From: Acetatifactor sp.
GTDB taxonomy: Bacteria; Bacillota; Clostridia; Lachnospirales; Lachnospiraceae
DNA: 64,000 bases
Direction of reading: 5' to 3'
Assembly (NCBI GenBank): GCA_024693365.1
Contig: JAILLF010000016.1
Coordinates: 1 to 64,000 of the forward strand
Of this stretch, positions 1 through 8,595 are shown in pieces; within the stretch, counting starts at the first letter, position 1; every line of letters starts with the position of its first letter. Position numbers and translations under genes: made by a program. The notes beneath the pieces are model-generated. The model was given only the letters and a program-made list of their open reading frames with translations, ran no database searches and was not told the DNA's origin.

Positions 1-76
1 GGGGCGGGTTTTCCCGTCTGTAAAGCGTATCCGTGTCTCCGGAAAACGCGTTGGAGTAATGGCTGAAAAGGAGACA

Positions 77-138
77 CAGAACCGTCCCCTGTCTCCCAGA
101 ACCGTCCCCTGTCTCCCCCAGAACCGTCCCCTGTCTCC
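77..138. repeat. Three direct copies of a 20-bp intergenic repeat
   Basis: The unit CAGAACCGTCCCCTGTCTCC occurs three times, at 77-96, 97-116 and 119-138, the last after a 2-bp spacer. It lies downstream of the minus-strand metallopeptidase gene and its terminator. A related C-rich GTCCCC core recurs in hairpin elements near 5.1, 33.3 and 60.7 kb. No coding role is visible; it looks like an intergenic repeat family. Confidence 0.85.
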
Positions 139-155
139 CCCTTCCTATGTTGCAT

Positions 156-195
156 AAAACAGGCGGCAGGGCTGATCATTCAGCCCTGCCGCCTG
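156..195 (-). terminator. Rho-independent terminator of the YgjP-like gene
   Basis: A perfect 16-bp stem (160-175 with 180-195) has a 4-nt loop. Read on the minus strand it is followed by a short T run. It lies about 70 bp past the stop of the metallopeptidase gene. Confidence 0.75.
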
Positions 196-263
196 TTCAG
201 ATCAGGCAGATATAGTTAATATTGTGTGCGCTTTAAATGTCAATAGTATCCGACCATGGAAAC

Positions 264-908
264 TTAACCGGTCATGCGGCGCATGAGCCTGGTACCTTCG
301 GTCTTGAGCCATTTCTCATATATTTTGTAGTCGGGGATGATTTTTGCGACTTCTGCCCAGAAGCGGGGGGAGTGGTTCATTTCCTTGCGGTGGCACAGTT
401 CGTGGACGATCACGTAGTCCAGGACTTTGGGCGGAGCCAGCATGAGCAGGCAGTTGAAATTGAGGTTGCCCTTGGAGGAGCAGCTCCCCCAGCGGGTCTT
501 CTGATTGCGGATGGTAATGCGGCCGTACTGCACGCCGACCAGGGGCGCGAAGTGGGCGGTCCTTTCCGGGATCACGCGCAAGGCTTCATCTGCCAGGGAC
601 CGGATCTCGTCCATGGAGAGGGGCTGTACGGGAGAGGCCGCCTCGGCGGCCATTTCTTTTTCAACAAGAGCCAGATGCTTTCTGAGCCAGGCGGAGTTTT
701 TACGGACAAAGGCTTCAATATCTTTCAAAGAGGCATTCCGGGGAGCGCGCACAATGATCCGGCCGTCGTGTTTGACCTGCAGAGACAGGGTGCGGCGGCT
801 GCTGCGGATGATCTGTATGGAATCGGGAAGAGAAGAAGAGGCGCCGAGGCTTATATACTGATCCTTCCCTTCAAAAGCGGCACCGGAATGGGGAATACTG
901 ATATTCAA
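264..908 (-). CDS. YgjP/DUF45-family zinc metallopeptidase-like protein
   Basis: A 214-aa protein of the YgjP-like (DUF45, M48-related) family. These are small soluble putative zinc peptidases whose physiological substrate is unknown. The zinc motif HELCH is at residues 169-173 with a further His at 179 (NHSPRFW), and the family-typical TRWGSCSSKGNLN block lies just before it. The N-terminal half carries the usual beta-strand region (RRTLSLQVKHDGRIIVRAP). The start is a TTG (906-908) preceded by GGAGAAAG; no better ATG is seen nearby. Its own terminator lies downstream, and the neighbouring upstream gene also ends in a terminator, so it is probably monocistronic. Confidence 0.88.
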   Translation of the reverse strand: MNISIPHSGAAFEGKDQYISLGASSSLPDSIQIIRSSRRTLSLQVKHDGRIIVRAPRNASLKDIEAFVRKNSAWLRKHLALVEKEMAAEAASPVQPLSMDEIRSLADEALRVIPERTAHFAPLVGVQYGRITIRNQKTRWGSCSSKGNLNFNCLLMLAPPKVLDYVIVHELCHRKEMNHSPRFWAEVAKIIPDYKIYEKWLKTEGTRLMRRMTG

Positions 909-940
909 AATATTTTCTTTCTCCTATACATCTCCTATAC

Positions 941-980
941 AAAAAACAGGCGGCAGGGTAGTGTTTCTCACCCTGCCGCC
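941..980 (-). terminator. Terminator of the secreted Fn3-like gene
   Basis: An 11-bp stem (949-959 with 970-980), followed on the minus strand by TTTTTT. It shares the GGCGGCAGGG stem sequence with the terminator at 156-195, so two adjacent genes have near-identical terminator stems. Confidence 0.75.
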
Positions 981-1101
981 TCTATTATACAGGCATAGTC
1001 ATATTTTGTGTGCGATATTCTCCTGGAAGACTCAGAGAAATATTATGAATCTGCCGGTTCCGTCTCCGAACCGGAAATCATTGGAAGGAATACCTTCCTA
1101 A

Positions 1102-1806
1102 TTATCTATAAGCTGTATAAATATAGAATTTGTAGGAATAGTATCCTTTGCTGGGTTCGGGCACTGTGCAGAAGACGCCGTTGCGTTTTCTCCTTGTAAT
1201 GACCCTCACATAGTAGTTCTGGTACTTCTTCAGGCTGCTTCCTCTGTATTTCTTGACAGTGCCGGAAGTGGCGGTCGCCTTCGTGCTGGTGGAGAGGTTC
1301 CAGTACCATTTGCCGGAAGGATTGGTCGTCATGAAGATATTATATCCGTTGGAACCGTAAATGATGTTCCAGTTGAACTTGACGTTTTTGCTGCCGGACA
1401 TTCTGGCATCGACATTTTTGGGCCAGGGTGTTATGAAGACGATGTTGGACCAGGGACTCTTCTGCAGCACCTGCCTGGAACTGTTGACCTTCAGCGCACG
1501 TACCTGGAACTGATAGACATGTTTGTAGTTGAGGCCGTAAACGGTGGCTCCGTAATAGTTGCCGTATAAGGTTTTGCCGATATTGTGACTTCCGTCCGTC
1601 CATGTGCATCTGATCTGATATGCATTGGCTCCGGAAACAGTATTCCAGTAGATATCACAAGATGAGAACTGGTAATTGTTCCATCTCACAAAACGTGCGT
1701 TTCCGGGTTTTTTCATGGCGGCCTCGGCGCTTGTGGCAGACAGAGAGCCGATGATAAAAACAGCAATCAGAAATGCCGCAGCGAGTCGCTTAATAGATTT
1801 TAACAT
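1102..1806 (-). CDS. Secreted fibronectin type III-like protein
   Basis: A 234-aa protein with a signal peptide (MLKSIKRLAAAFLIAVFIIG..., cleavage near ATSAEA), so exported. The mature part has two Fn3-like repeats with the pattern W-N-V-S/G-AN-Y-Q-I and W-N-I-YGSNGYNI, each ending in a YYVRV/YQFQVRA strand. It lacks a visible anchor or catalytic domain. The reading frame is open much further upstream, but the ATG at 1804-1806 is chosen because GGAGGGAAAG precedes it and the signal peptide starts there. Small Fn3 proteins like this are common in Lachnospiraceae; the exact role is unknown. Confidence 0.8.
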   Translation of the reverse strand: MLKSIKRLAAAFLIAVFIIGSLSATSAEAAMKKPGNARFVRWNNYQFSSCDIYWNTVSGANAYQIRCTWTDGSHNIGKTLYGNYYGATVYGLNYKHVYQFQVRALKVNSSRQVLQKSPWSNIVFITPWPKNVDARMSGSKNVKFNWNIIYGSNGYNIFMTTNPSGKWYWNLSTSTKATATSGTVKKYRGSSLKKYQNYYVRVITRRKRNGVFCTVPEPSKGYYSYKFYIYTAYR

Positions 1807-2194
1807 TTTCTTTCCCTCCATAGGCAGGTTTACGCTTACCTGAAAAAACGATCCGCAGTGAGTCTCTGCATCCGGACGCACACATACCGGTATCAAAAGA
1901 CATTGTGCAGATGATTTTATCAGTACCTGAGGCCGGCGTTTCCCCGTGCAGACCTCATAATTATTCATATTATAATATTTATACGACAAAAACTCAATGG
2001 CATTACATATATCATATACATTATAGGGGCAAAAGTTTATAATATAATATATATATGTATAAATATGCGATAAAGGGCGCAGGAACTGCAGATAATTTAT
2101 AGCTGTGATATTATGGACAGAATGGGAAAGTTGTGATATTATATCGTTTGCCTGAAAAATATTGAAATCAGTCAATTTTTTCGGGAATATATGC
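1807..2194. other. 388-bp AT-rich intergenic region
   Basis: It holds the promoter and about 155-nt leader of the minus-strand Fn3 gene, and the upstream region of tRNA-Arg. The frame of the Fn3 gene is open through most of it, but no signal peptide or RBS supports an earlier start. The leader contains a small CAGGT...ACCTG inverted repeat just before the RBS. I recognise no known riboswitch. Confidence 0.5.
1969..1997 (-). promoter_or_regulatory. Putative sigma-A promoter of the Fn3 gene
   Basis: On the minus strand, TTGAGT (1992-1997) and TATAAT (1969-1974) are 17 bp apart. Transcription would give a leader of about 155 nt. Confidence 0.5.
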
Positions 2195-2266
2195 GCACTC
2201 GTAGTCTAATGGATAGAACGGAGGCCTCCGACGCCTTTAATGCAGGTTCGATTCCTGTCGAGTGCA
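2195..2266 (+). tRNA. tRNA-Arg (anticodon CCG)
   Basis: A 72-nt cloverleaf. The acceptor GCACTCG (2195-2201) pairs with CGAGTGC (2259-2265), followed by discriminator A. The anticodon stem GAGGC/GCCTT encloses loop CTCCGAC, giving anticodon CCG. The T stem GCAGG/CCTGT holds loop TTCGATT. No CCA is encoded. It stands alone and is followed by a terminator. Confidence 0.95.
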
Positions 2267-2272
2267 TAGCGG

Positions 2273-2300
2273 GGCGGGATGCGTGCATCCCGCCTCTTTT
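2273..2300 (+). terminator. Terminator of tRNA-Arg
   Basis: A perfect 10-bp stem, GGCGGGATGC with GCATCCCGCC and a 2-nt loop as drawn, followed by TCTTTT. Confidence 0.85.
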
Positions 2301-2733
2301 GTACACTTTGAAACGGCTCATGCCGATTTAATTATTTTTTTATCTTTTGCAAAAACATGCACACAATTTCCTACATTGACAGCTATTTGCGTAAATATAC
2401 TATATATTGTCTGAGCATAGAGGGGAGAACTCCAGAAGTTGTTGTGCATTATGGATGGTTTTGTGTTTTAATCTCTGAGGTTTTTTACAAAATCTTACAA
2501 TAGTACTTGAATTTTACCTACTGAATACGGTACAATGAAGTCTGACAAAAATCTGACGCTTGCTGTGTGTGTCCGCGGTATCTTTCCGGGGCTGCAACGG
2601 CATTTCGTTTGGCTTCCGGTTATATATTTCCATATTTGATCGTGAGATACCGGCGGGATGAAGCGGAGCAGAGCTCATTCAGCATACATCAGATTGTTGC
2701 TAAAACCTTTATGTTTATGTAGGAGGAACTAAA
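2301..2733. other. 433-bp intergenic region upstream of gap
   Basis: It holds the gap promoter at 2507-2536 and a possible second one near 2375-2405 (TTGACA followed by ACTATA). About 200 nt of leader then runs to the RBS. No open frame with an RBS and no recognised riboswitch is seen. Confidence 0.5.
2507..2536 (+). promoter_or_regulatory. Putative sigma-A promoter of gap
   Basis: TTGAAT (2507-2512) and TACAAT (2531-2536) are 18 bp apart, about 200 bp before the gap start codon. Confidence 0.5.
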
Positions 2734-3750
2734 ATGGCAGTAAAAGTAGCAATTAACGGTTTCGGTCGTATTGGTCGTCTGGCTTTCCGTCAGATGTTTG
2801 GCGCTGAGGGTTTTGAGATCGTAGCAATCAACGATCTGACATCCCCCGAGATGCTTGCACATCTGCTGAAGTATGACAGCACACAGGGCAGATATGAGAA
2901 GGCTGATACCGTATCTTTCGGCGAAGATTCCATCACAGTCGACGGCAAAGAGATCAAGATTTATGCGAAGGCCAACGCAGCTGAGCTTCCCTGGGGCGAG
3001 ATCGGCGTAGATGTCGTTCTGGAGTGCACAGGCTTCTACACCTCCAAGGCAAAAGCACAGGCACACATCGATGCAGGCGCAAAGCACGTTATCATTTCCG
3101 CTCCTGCAGGCAATGATCTGCCTACCATCGTTTACAATGTTAACCACCAGTCCCTGACCAGCGAAGACAAGATCATCTCCGCTGCATCCTGCACAACCAA
3201 CTGCCTGGCTCCCATGGCAAAGGCTCTTAATGACCTGGCTCCCATCAAGTCCGGTATCATGTGCACAATCCACGCTTACACAGGCGACCAGATGACTCTG
3301 GACGGACCTCAGAGGAAGGGCGACAAGAGGCGTTCCCGTGCTGCAGCGATCAACATCGTTCCCAACAGCACCGGCGCTGCAAAGGCTATCGGCCTTGTTA
3401 TCCCTGAGCTGAATGGCAAGCTGATCGGTTCCGCACAGCGTGTTCCCGTTCCTACCGGTTCCACCACCATCCTTACCGCAGTAGTTAAGGGTGCTAACGT
3501 TACCAAGGAAGGCATCAACGCTGCGATGAAGGCTGCTGCTTCCGAGTCCTTCGGCTACAACGAGGATCAGATTGTATCTTCCGACGTTATCGGCATGAGA
3601 TTTGGTTCCCTGTTCGATGCAACCCAGACCATGGTTTCCAAGATCGACGACGAGACCTTCCAGGTTCAGGTTGTTTCTTGGTATGACAACGAGAACTCCT
3701 ACACCAGCCAGATGGTTCGTACCATTAAGTACTTCGCTGAGCTGAACTAA
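2734..3750 (+). CDS. gap: Glyceraldehyde-3-phosphate dehydrogenase, type I
   Basis: A 338-aa cytosolic glycolytic enzyme that oxidises glyceraldehyde-3-phosphate to 1,3-bisphosphoglycerate with NAD. The Rossmann start is [16 protein letters not shown], with the acidic NAD determinant in VAINDL. The catalytic Cys lies in [12 protein letters not shown] (about residue 150) and the C-terminal [12 protein letters not shown] is intact. Full family length. The start ATG follows AGGAGG closely. It is the first gene of the gap-pgk-tpiA run, but a strong terminator follows it, so it can be transcribed alone at a higher level than pgk and tpiA. The AAG/CTG/GTT-rich codon use suits a highly expressed gene. 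Confidence 0.98.
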   Translation: MAVKVAINGFGRIGRLAFRQMFGAEGFEIVAINDLTSPEMLAHLLKYDSTQGRYEKADTVSFGEDSITVDGKEIKIYAKANAAELPWGEIGVDVVLECTGFYTSKAKAQAHIDAGAKHVIISAPAGNDLPTIVYNVNHQSLTSEDKIISAASCTTNCLAPMAKALNDLAPIKSGIMCTIHAYTGDQMTLDGPQRKGDKRRSRAAAINIVPNSTGAAKAIGLVIPELNGKLIGSAQRVPVPTGSTTILTAVVKGANVTKEGINAAMKAAASESFGYNEDQIVSSDVIGMRFGSLFDATQTMVSKIDDETFQVQVVSWYDNENSYTSQMVRTIKYFAELN

Positions 3751-3773
3751 GAGTTAGCAAAAAGAGACCTTAG

Positions 3774-3808
3774 GGGTCCGGTCTTATGGACCGGACCCTT
3801 TCGTTTTA
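3774..3808 (+). terminator. Terminator between gap and pgk
   Basis: A perfect 10-bp stem (3774-3783 with 3789-3798) and 5-nt loop, followed by TTTCGTTTT. Only some transcription is likely to continue into pgk unless pgk has its own promoter; I see no clear one in the 26 bp before its start. Confidence 0.8.
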
Positions 3809-3834
3809 CAAAAAAATAAATGGAGGATCCTAAA

Positions 3835-5058
3835 ATGAGCTTAAACAAGAAATCCGTAGACGACATCAACGCAAAGGGCAAGCGCGTTCTTGTAAGATGT
3901 GACTTCAACGTACCCCTGAAGGACGGCGTGATCACCGACGAGACCAGAATCGTTGCTGCGTTGCCTACCATCAAGAAACTGATTAACGACGGCGGCAAGG
4001 TAATCCTTTGCTCTCATCTCGGCAAGGTTAAGGACGGCCCCAATGAGAAGGAGTCCCTGGCACCCGTTGCAAAGAGACTTTCCGAGAAGCTTGGCAAGGA
4101 AGTTGTTTTCGTATCTGATTACAACGTAACCGGCGAGGCTGCTACCAAGGCCGTAGAGGCTATGAAGGAGGGAGACGTAGTTCTTCTTCAGAATACCCGT
4201 TTCCGTGGCAAAGAGGAGACCAAGAACGGTGAAGAGTTCTCCAAGGAGCTCGCTGATCTTGCAGATCTGTACGTTTGCGACGCATTCGGTTCTTCCCACA
4301 GAGCACACGCTTCCGTAGAAGGCGTTACCAAGTTCATCACCGCTAAGGGCGGCGAGAACGTTGTTGGTTATCTGATGCAGAAGGAGATCGACTTCCTCGG
4401 CAACGCAGTTGAGAATCCCGTTCGTCCTTTCGTTGCAATCCTTGGCGGCGCTAAGGTTGCTGATAAGCTGAACGTTATCTCTAACCTGCTTGAGAAGTGC
4501 GATACCCTGATCATTGGCGGTGGCATGGCTTATACCTTCTTAAAGGCGAAAGGGTACGAGATTGGTAAGTCTCTGGTTGACAATGAGAAGATCGAGTACT
4601 GCAAGGAGATGATGGAGAAGGCTGAGAAGCTTGGCAAGAAGCTGCTTCTTCCCGTTGACTCCGTTACCATCGCTGAGTTCCCTAACCCCATCGATGCACC
4701 AGTTGACACCGTTGTTTGCGACGTAGACAAGATGCCTGCTGACAGAGAGGGCTGTGACATCGGACCTAAGACCGCTGAGCTGTACGCTGAGGCAGTTAAG
4801 AGCGCTAAGACCGTTGTTTGGAACGGACCCATGGGCGTATTCGAGAATCCCATCCTTGCAGCTGGTACCATCGCAGTGGCAAAGGCTCTTGCAGAGACCG
4901 ACGCAACCACGATCATCGGCGGTGGCGATTCCGCATCCGCAGTTAACAATCTTGGCTTTGGCGACAAGATGAGCCATATCTCCACCGGTGGCGGCGCTTC
5001 CCTTGAGTTCCTGGAGGGCAAGGTTCTTCCCGGCGTTGCAGCTGCAGACGACAAATAG
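3835..5058 (+). CDS. pgk: Phosphoglycerate kinase
   Basis: A 407-aa glycolytic kinase making ATP and 3-phosphoglycerate from 1,3-bisphosphoglycerate. Family motifs are present: [12 protein letters not shown] at the N-terminus, LCSHLGKVK, the substrate-binding [12 protein letters not shown] (about residue 155), and the nucleotide-binding GGGDSASAV near the C-terminus. The frame is open from an ATG at 3820, but that ATG overlaps the GGAGGATCC ribosome binding site; the ATG at 3835 gives the standard N-terminus [10 protein letters not shown]. It lies between gap and tpiA on the same strand. Confidence 0.97.
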   Translation: MSLNKKSVDDINAKGKRVLVRCDFNVPLKDGVITDETRIVAALPTIKKLINDGGKVILCSHLGKVKDGPNEKESLAPVAKRLSEKLGKEVVFVSDYNVTGEAATKAVEAMKEGDVVLLQNTRFRGKEETKNGEEFSKELADLADLYVCDAFGSSHRAHASVEGVTKFITAKGGENVVGYLMQKEIDFLGNAVENPVRPFVAILGGAKVADKLNVISNLLEKCDTLIIGGGMAYTFLKAKGYEIGKSLVDNEKIEYCKEMMEKAEKLGKKLLLPVDSVTIAEFPNPIDAPVDTVVCDVDKMPADREGCDIGPKTAELYAEAVKSAKTVVWNGPMGVFENPILAAGTIAVAKALAETDATTIIGGGDSASAVNNLGFGDKMSHISTGGGASLEFLEGKVLPGVAAADDK

Positions 5059-5073
5059 GCGGAATGAAGTGAA

Positions 5074-5170
5074 TGTCCCCCAATGAAAATTATGACGATG
5101 GGTTTACGTCAGAATTTTCATCGCCTAAATGGGGACAGAGCGAAATGAAGCATTCGTCCGCGAAGCGGAC
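5074..5170. repeat. Nested inverted-repeat element between pgk and tpiA
   Basis: A long imperfect stem starts with TGTCCCC (5074-5080) and ends with GGGGACA (5131-5137). It contains paired AATGAAAATT/AATTTTCAT arms and an inner TGACG/CGTCA stem. A second tight hairpin, GTCCGC-GAA-GCGGAC (5156-5170), follows just before the tpiA RBS. There is no T run, so it is a folded spacer or repeat element rather than a plain terminator; it may tune tpiA expression or mRNA stability. Confidence 0.65.
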
Positions 5171-5188
5171 TTTAATTAGGAGGACAAT

Positions 5189-5941
5189 ATGGCAAGAAAG
5201 AAAATTATCGCAGGCAACTGGAAGATGAACATGACTCCCAGCGAGGCAGTTGCCCTGGTAAATACCTTGAAGCCCCTTGTAGTGAATGATGACGTGGACG
5301 TGGTATTCTGCGTACCTGCAATCGATATCATTCCTGCAATGGAAGCTGCAAAGGGAACCAATATCAACATTGGTGCCGAGAACATGTATTTTGAGGAGAA
5401 GGGTGCTTACACCGGCGAGATTTCTCCTGCAATGCTGGTTGACGCGGGCGTGAAGTACGTAATCATCGGACATTCCGAGAGAAGAGAGTACTTCGCAGAG
5501 ACCGATGAGACCGTAAACAAGAAGATCCTGAAGGCATTTGAGCATGGCATCACCCCCATCATTTGCTGCGGCGAGTCCCTGAAGCAGAGAGAGCAGGGAA
5601 TCACCATTGACTGGATCCGTCAGCAGATCAAGATCGCATTCCTGAACGTTACTGCAGCACAGGCAGCTACCGCAGTTATCGCGTACGAGCCCATCTGGGC
5701 AATCGGTACCGGCAAGGTTGCTACCACTGAGCAGGCGCAGGAGGTTTGCAAGGCAATCCGTGATTGCATCGCTGAGATTTATGATGACGCAACGGCTGCA
5801 GCCATCCGCATTCAGTACGGCGGTTCCGTTTCCGCATCCAGCGCTCCTGAGCTTTTCGCACAGGCAGACATCGACGGCGGCTTGGTAGGCGGTGCTTCCC
5901 TGAAGCCCGACTTTGGCAAGATCGTAAATTACAATAAGTAA
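5189..5941 (+). CDS. tpiA: Triose-phosphate isomerase
   Basis: A 250-aa cytosolic TIM-barrel enzyme interconverting dihydroxyacetone phosphate and glyceraldehyde-3-phosphate. Active-site motifs are intact: N-K in AGNWKMNM (residues 9-16), the catalytic His in [10 protein letters not shown] (about residue 96), the catalytic Glu in [12 protein letters not shown] (about 166) and the phosphate loop YGGSVS. The start follows AATTAGGAGGACAAT. It ends the gap-pgk-tpiA glycolytic run and is followed by a terminator. Confidence 0.98.
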   Translation: MARKKIIAGNWKMNMTPSEAVALVNTLKPLVVNDDVDVVFCVPAIDIIPAMEAAKGTNINIGAENMYFEEKGAYTGEISPAMLVDAGVKYVIIGHSERREYFAETDETVNKKILKAFEHGITPIICCGESLKQREQGITIDWIRQQIKIAFLNVTAAQAATAVIAYEPIWAIGTGKVATTEQAQEVCKAIRDCIAEIYDDATAAAIRIQYGGSVSASSAPELFAQADIDGGLVGGASLKPDFGKIVNYNK

Positions 5942-5969
5942 TCTGCGAAAACGTTACTCATGAAATTTA

Positions 5970-6010
5970 AGAAGGAGTTTCCTGCATATTGCAAGAAACT
6001 CCTTTTTTTG
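5970..6010 (+). terminator. Terminator after tpiA
   Basis: Stem AAGGAGTTTC / GAAACTCCTT with a 13-nt loop, then TTTTTTTG. Confidence 0.85.
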
Positions 6011-6088
6011 TTATAATAAATCAGTAATGCCCGTAGGCTGGATGGCCTTGTCACACAGACAAAACTAAATGGATTGGAGAGACGGAAC

Positions 6089-7087
6089 ATGATTTTTAAG
6101 TGTAAGAATTGTGGTGGTAATGCTGTTTACAGTCCTGAAAAACGAAGGATGATCTGCCCTTATTGCGACAGCGAGAATAGTTATGACCGTAAGACGAATT
6201 CAAATGATATTGTGAGCAACATGGAAAATTGTCCGGATTGCGGCGGTACGATTCCCGTGGAGCAGTTTGACAGCGCCATGCACTGTCCGTACTGCGGGAA
6301 CTCCATTATTTTTGACGAGCGCGTTCAGGGAGAGTATCTTCCGAAGTTTATCATTCCCTTTGAATTGGGGAAGGACAACTGTAAGGCGCTGATTCGTGAA
6401 AAATTCAAGAAATTGACGTTTGCGCCCGCTGATTTTCTGTCAGAGGTTTGTTTGAATACCATGCAGGGCGACTACGTTCCCTTCTGGTTTTATGATTATA
6501 AGACAAATGCAGTCTTTGAGGGACAGGGTACCAAGGTTCGTTCCTGGACGAGCGGAAGCTATCGTTATACGGAGACTTCTTACTATAACGTGGTCCGCGA
6601 CATGAACATTCCTTTCGAAAAATTGCCTGCCGACGCATCCATCAAGATGCCGGACAACGTAATGGACCTGATGGAGCCCTATACCTATTCAAAGCTCCGG
6701 GATTTTGAACCGGAATACCTTTCCGGGTTTAATGCGGAAATTTATAACATGCCTGCGGAAGACATTGAAGGCAGGGCAAGAAAGAAGATGGAGGACGACG
6801 CGTCCGCGATCTTAAGGAGCAGTATTTCCGGATATTCCTCCGTGATCAAGAACAATCAGAGTATTCGCGTGCTTGACCGGAACGTAAATTACGGACTGAT
6901 GCCGGTTTGGAAATATGTTTATCAGTATAAGGAACAAGAATACCCCTTCTACGTAAACGGTGAAACGGGAAAGATCATAGGCACCGCACCGCTTTCCAAG
7001 AGCAAGGTGGTGGGCTACACGTTTACGTTATGGGCCCTTCTGACGGCGATCTTGGCATCCGTCAATGGAATTTTGGGATTGATATAG
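6089..7087 (+). CDS. Double zinc-ribbon (TFIIB-type) protein with C-terminal membrane segment
   Basis: A 332-aa protein with two N-terminal zinc ribbons: CKNCGG...CPYC (about residues 4-24) and CPDCGG...CPYCG (about 47-70). A roughly 230-aa conserved cytosolic body follows, with one hydrophobic segment at the end (VGYTFTLWALLTAILASV). The frame is open from a TTG at 6074, but the ATG at 6089 sits 7 nt after GGAGAG and gives the natural start MIFKCKNCGG. It is followed 15 bp later by a TPM-domain membrane protein, and the two look co-transcribed. A protein with a similar first ribbon starts at 63728. The function of this family is unknown to me; a membrane-associated quality-control or assembly role is only a guess. 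Confidence 0.8.
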   Translation: MIFKCKNCGGNAVYSPEKRRMICPYCDSENSYDRKTNSNDIVSNMENCPDCGGTIPVEQFDSAMHCPYCGNSIIFDERVQGEYLPKFIIPFELGKDNCKALIREKFKKLTFAPADFLSEVCLNTMQGDYVPFWFYDYKTNAVFEGQGTKVRSWTSGSYRYTETSYYNVVRDMNIPFEKLPADASIKMPDNVMDLMEPYTYSKLRDFEPEYLSGFNAEIYNMPAEDIEGRARKKMEDDASAILRSSISGYSSVIKNNQSIRVLDRNVNYGLMPVWKYVYQYKEQEYPFYVNGETGKIIGTAPLSKSKVVGYTFTLWALLTAILASVNGILGLI

Positions 7088-7102
7088 GAGGGGGAGCATT
7101 AC

Positions 7103-7987
7103 ATGGAAGAATATAACGTTAAGTTGGAAGAACGCAAAAAATATATTCATTATTTTCGCGTTTGGATGATCATAGCGGCAATTGCCGTATGCGGATTTGG
7201 CGTCATGAAAGTGATCCACATGAATGACAAGGAGGCGTCGAGGAATAATTCCGAGGCACCGAGCGAGAGAGTGTTTGACTATGCTGACGTGCTTACGGAC
7301 ACAGAGGAAAAAGAGCTTTCGGAATTGATTGAGAAGCAGGAAGAATATGGAAAATGTGACATCATCCTTGTGACGATCAATCAGGAGGTTGGCTTATCAG
7401 ATTACGCATGGGAACAGAACATGATGGATCTCGCGGATGATTTCTACGATGAGCGGGCTTATGGATATGATCAGCCGCACGGAGACGGCGTGCTGATTCT
7501 CGACAACTGGTATCACCAGGGACAGTCAGACTCTCAGGCGGGAACTTGGATCTCCACTTCCGGAAAGATGATTGAGGGTCTGTCGGATTATGAGAGGGAA
7601 AGAGTGCTGGATGCCGAGGACGAAGGCTTTTACAGAAGTACCAAGGATGGCTACGCAAGTGCGATCAAGAAGATTGCACAATATGCAAAGGATGAGGGAG
7701 ACAGATCCTATCAGCTTCCCTGGCTTGTTGTTTTGATCATTCCCGTGATCGTTGCCATCATCTATTGTACTACAAACATGAAGCAAAAAGCAGGCGTTGA
7801 CACGACTTCGGCGACCACCTACGTACCCGGCGGACAGCCAGAACTGAGGGCACAAAGGGATGATTTCATCCGCAAGAACGTAACGAAGGTGAAGATTGAG
7901 ACTTCCTCAAGTTCCGGCAGCAGGGGCGGCGGATCGCACAGAAGCAGCGGTGGCTTTAGCCATGGCGGCGGCGGACGCAGAAGATAA
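7103..7987 (+). CDS. TPM-domain (YgcG/Psb32-like) membrane protein
   Basis: A 294-aa membrane protein. One membrane segment lies near residues 16-35 (VWMIIAAIAVCGFGVM), followed by an extracytoplasmic TPM domain (from about residue 55, VFDYADVLT...) with the typical GDGVLILDN core. A second membrane segment (WLVVLIIPVIVAIIYC, about 208-225) precedes a cytosolic Ser/Gly/His-rich tail ending GGFSHGGGGRRR. TPM proteins of this layout are widespread; some have phosphatase activity or assist photosystem repair, but no activity can be assigned here. It lies 15 bp behind the zinc-ribbon gene and probably works with it. RBS is GGAGGGGGAG. Confidence 0.85.
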   Translation: MEEYNVKLEERKKYIHYFRVWMIIAAIAVCGFGVMKVIHMNDKEASRNNSEAPSERVFDYADVLTDTEEKELSELIEKQEEYGKCDIILVTINQEVGLSDYAWEQNMMDLADDFYDERAYGYDQPHGDGVLILDNWYHQGQSDSQAGTWISTSGKMIEGLSDYERERVLDAEDEGFYRSTKDGYASAIKKIAQYAKDEGDRSYQLPWLVVLIIPVIVAIIYCTTNMKQKAGVDTTSATTYVPGGQPELRAQRDDFIRKNVTKVKIETSSSSGSRGGGSHRSSGGFSHGGGGRRR

Positions 7988-8009
7988 GAGAATCGAAAAG
8001 AAAGATCAA

Positions 8010-8070
8010 AGAAAAGCACAATAAGAAAAGCACAATAAGAAAAGCTCAATAAAAAAAGCTCAATAAAAAA
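8010..8070. repeat. Short tandem repeat, four units of about 14 bp
   Basis: Four near-identical A-rich units (GAAAAGCACAATAA, later copies with GCTCAATAA) lie between the TPM gene stop and the terminator. The last two differ by one A-to-T change. Probably a slippage-prone spacer with no coding role. Confidence 0.75.
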
Positions 8071-8101
8071 GCATCCATGGTGACGGCATGGATGCTTTTT
8101 A
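8066..8101. terminator. Bidirectional terminator between convergent genes
   Basis: Stem AAAAAGCATCCATG / CATGGATGCTTTTT with a 7-nt loop. A and T runs on either side let it serve both the TPM gene (+) and rpsT (-). Confidence 0.9.
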
Positions 8102-8142
8102 CTGTTCATAATAAATTTATAAAGGATCCGTAGGGGATGGGA

Positions 8143-8406
8143 TTAAGCCATCTCGTTAACGGCCTTGCTGATGCGAGCAACTTTTCTGGCAACGTTGTTC
8201 TTGTGATAAACGCCCTTGCTTCCAGCCATCTCGATCACCTTGGTAGCGGAAGCGAGTTCAGCCTTTGCAGCCTCCTTGTCGCCAGCCTCGATGGCAGCGA
8301 ATACCTTCTTGATCGCGGTCTTAACGCCAGATCTGATTGCCTTGTTTCTCTCAGCATTTACGCGCGCTACGGAAATTCTCTTCTTTGCGGACTTAATATT
8401 AGCCAA
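8143..8406 (-). CDS. rpsT: 30S ribosomal protein S20
   Basis: An 87-aa basic protein with the S20 signature NIKSAKKRI at the N-terminus and the helical body (NKAIRSGVKTAIKK...GVYHKNNVARKVARISK). It is a primary 16S rRNA binder of the small subunit. The start codon is TTG (8404-8406) with GGAGG about 9 nt upstream; non-ATG starts are known for rpsT in other bacteria, where they are tied to autoregulation. Convergent with the TPM gene; promoter mapped at 8496-8524. Confidence 0.97.
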   Translation of the reverse strand: MANIKSAKKRISVARVNAERNKAIRSGVKTAIKKVFAAIEAGDKEAAKAELASATKVIEMAGSKGVYHKNNVARKVARISKAVNEMA

Positions 8407-8495
8407 TGTAGTTTACCTCCATTTGATAATTAAACATGTGTTTCGGACTCGTTTGCACAGCCAGACACGGAGGACTAATGCAAACATACTCTTGT

Positions 8496-8524
8496 AGTTT
8501 AGGTAATTATTTTGTTTTTGTCAA
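8496..8524 (-). promoter_or_regulatory. Putative sigma-A promoter of rpsT
   Basis: On the minus strand, TTGACA (8519-8524) and TAAACT (8496-8501) are 17 bp apart, leaving a leader of about 80 nt. Confidence 0.6.
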
Positions 8525-8595
8525 TACATAAATCAGAAAAAAATGCAAAAAATAGGGATAAATTTATGGAAACGGATATTATTAAGAGGTAAGAG

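Noticed and set aside
77-138. Three 20-bp repeats as a CRISPR array
   Set aside because: Spacers are 0 and 2 bp, and no cas genes are present.
1807-1960. Fn3 gene leader as a riboswitch
   Set aside because: Only a small inverted repeat is visible; none of the conserved cores of known riboswitches is present.
1807-2175. N-terminal extension of the Fn3 gene up to 2175
   Set aside because: No RBS there, and the signal peptide begins at 1806 behind GGAGGGAAAG.
2689-5545. Long minus-strand open frames opposite gap, pgk and tpiA
   Set aside because: They are mirror frames caused by the codon bias of highly expressed glycolytic genes; none has an RBS or a plausible protein.
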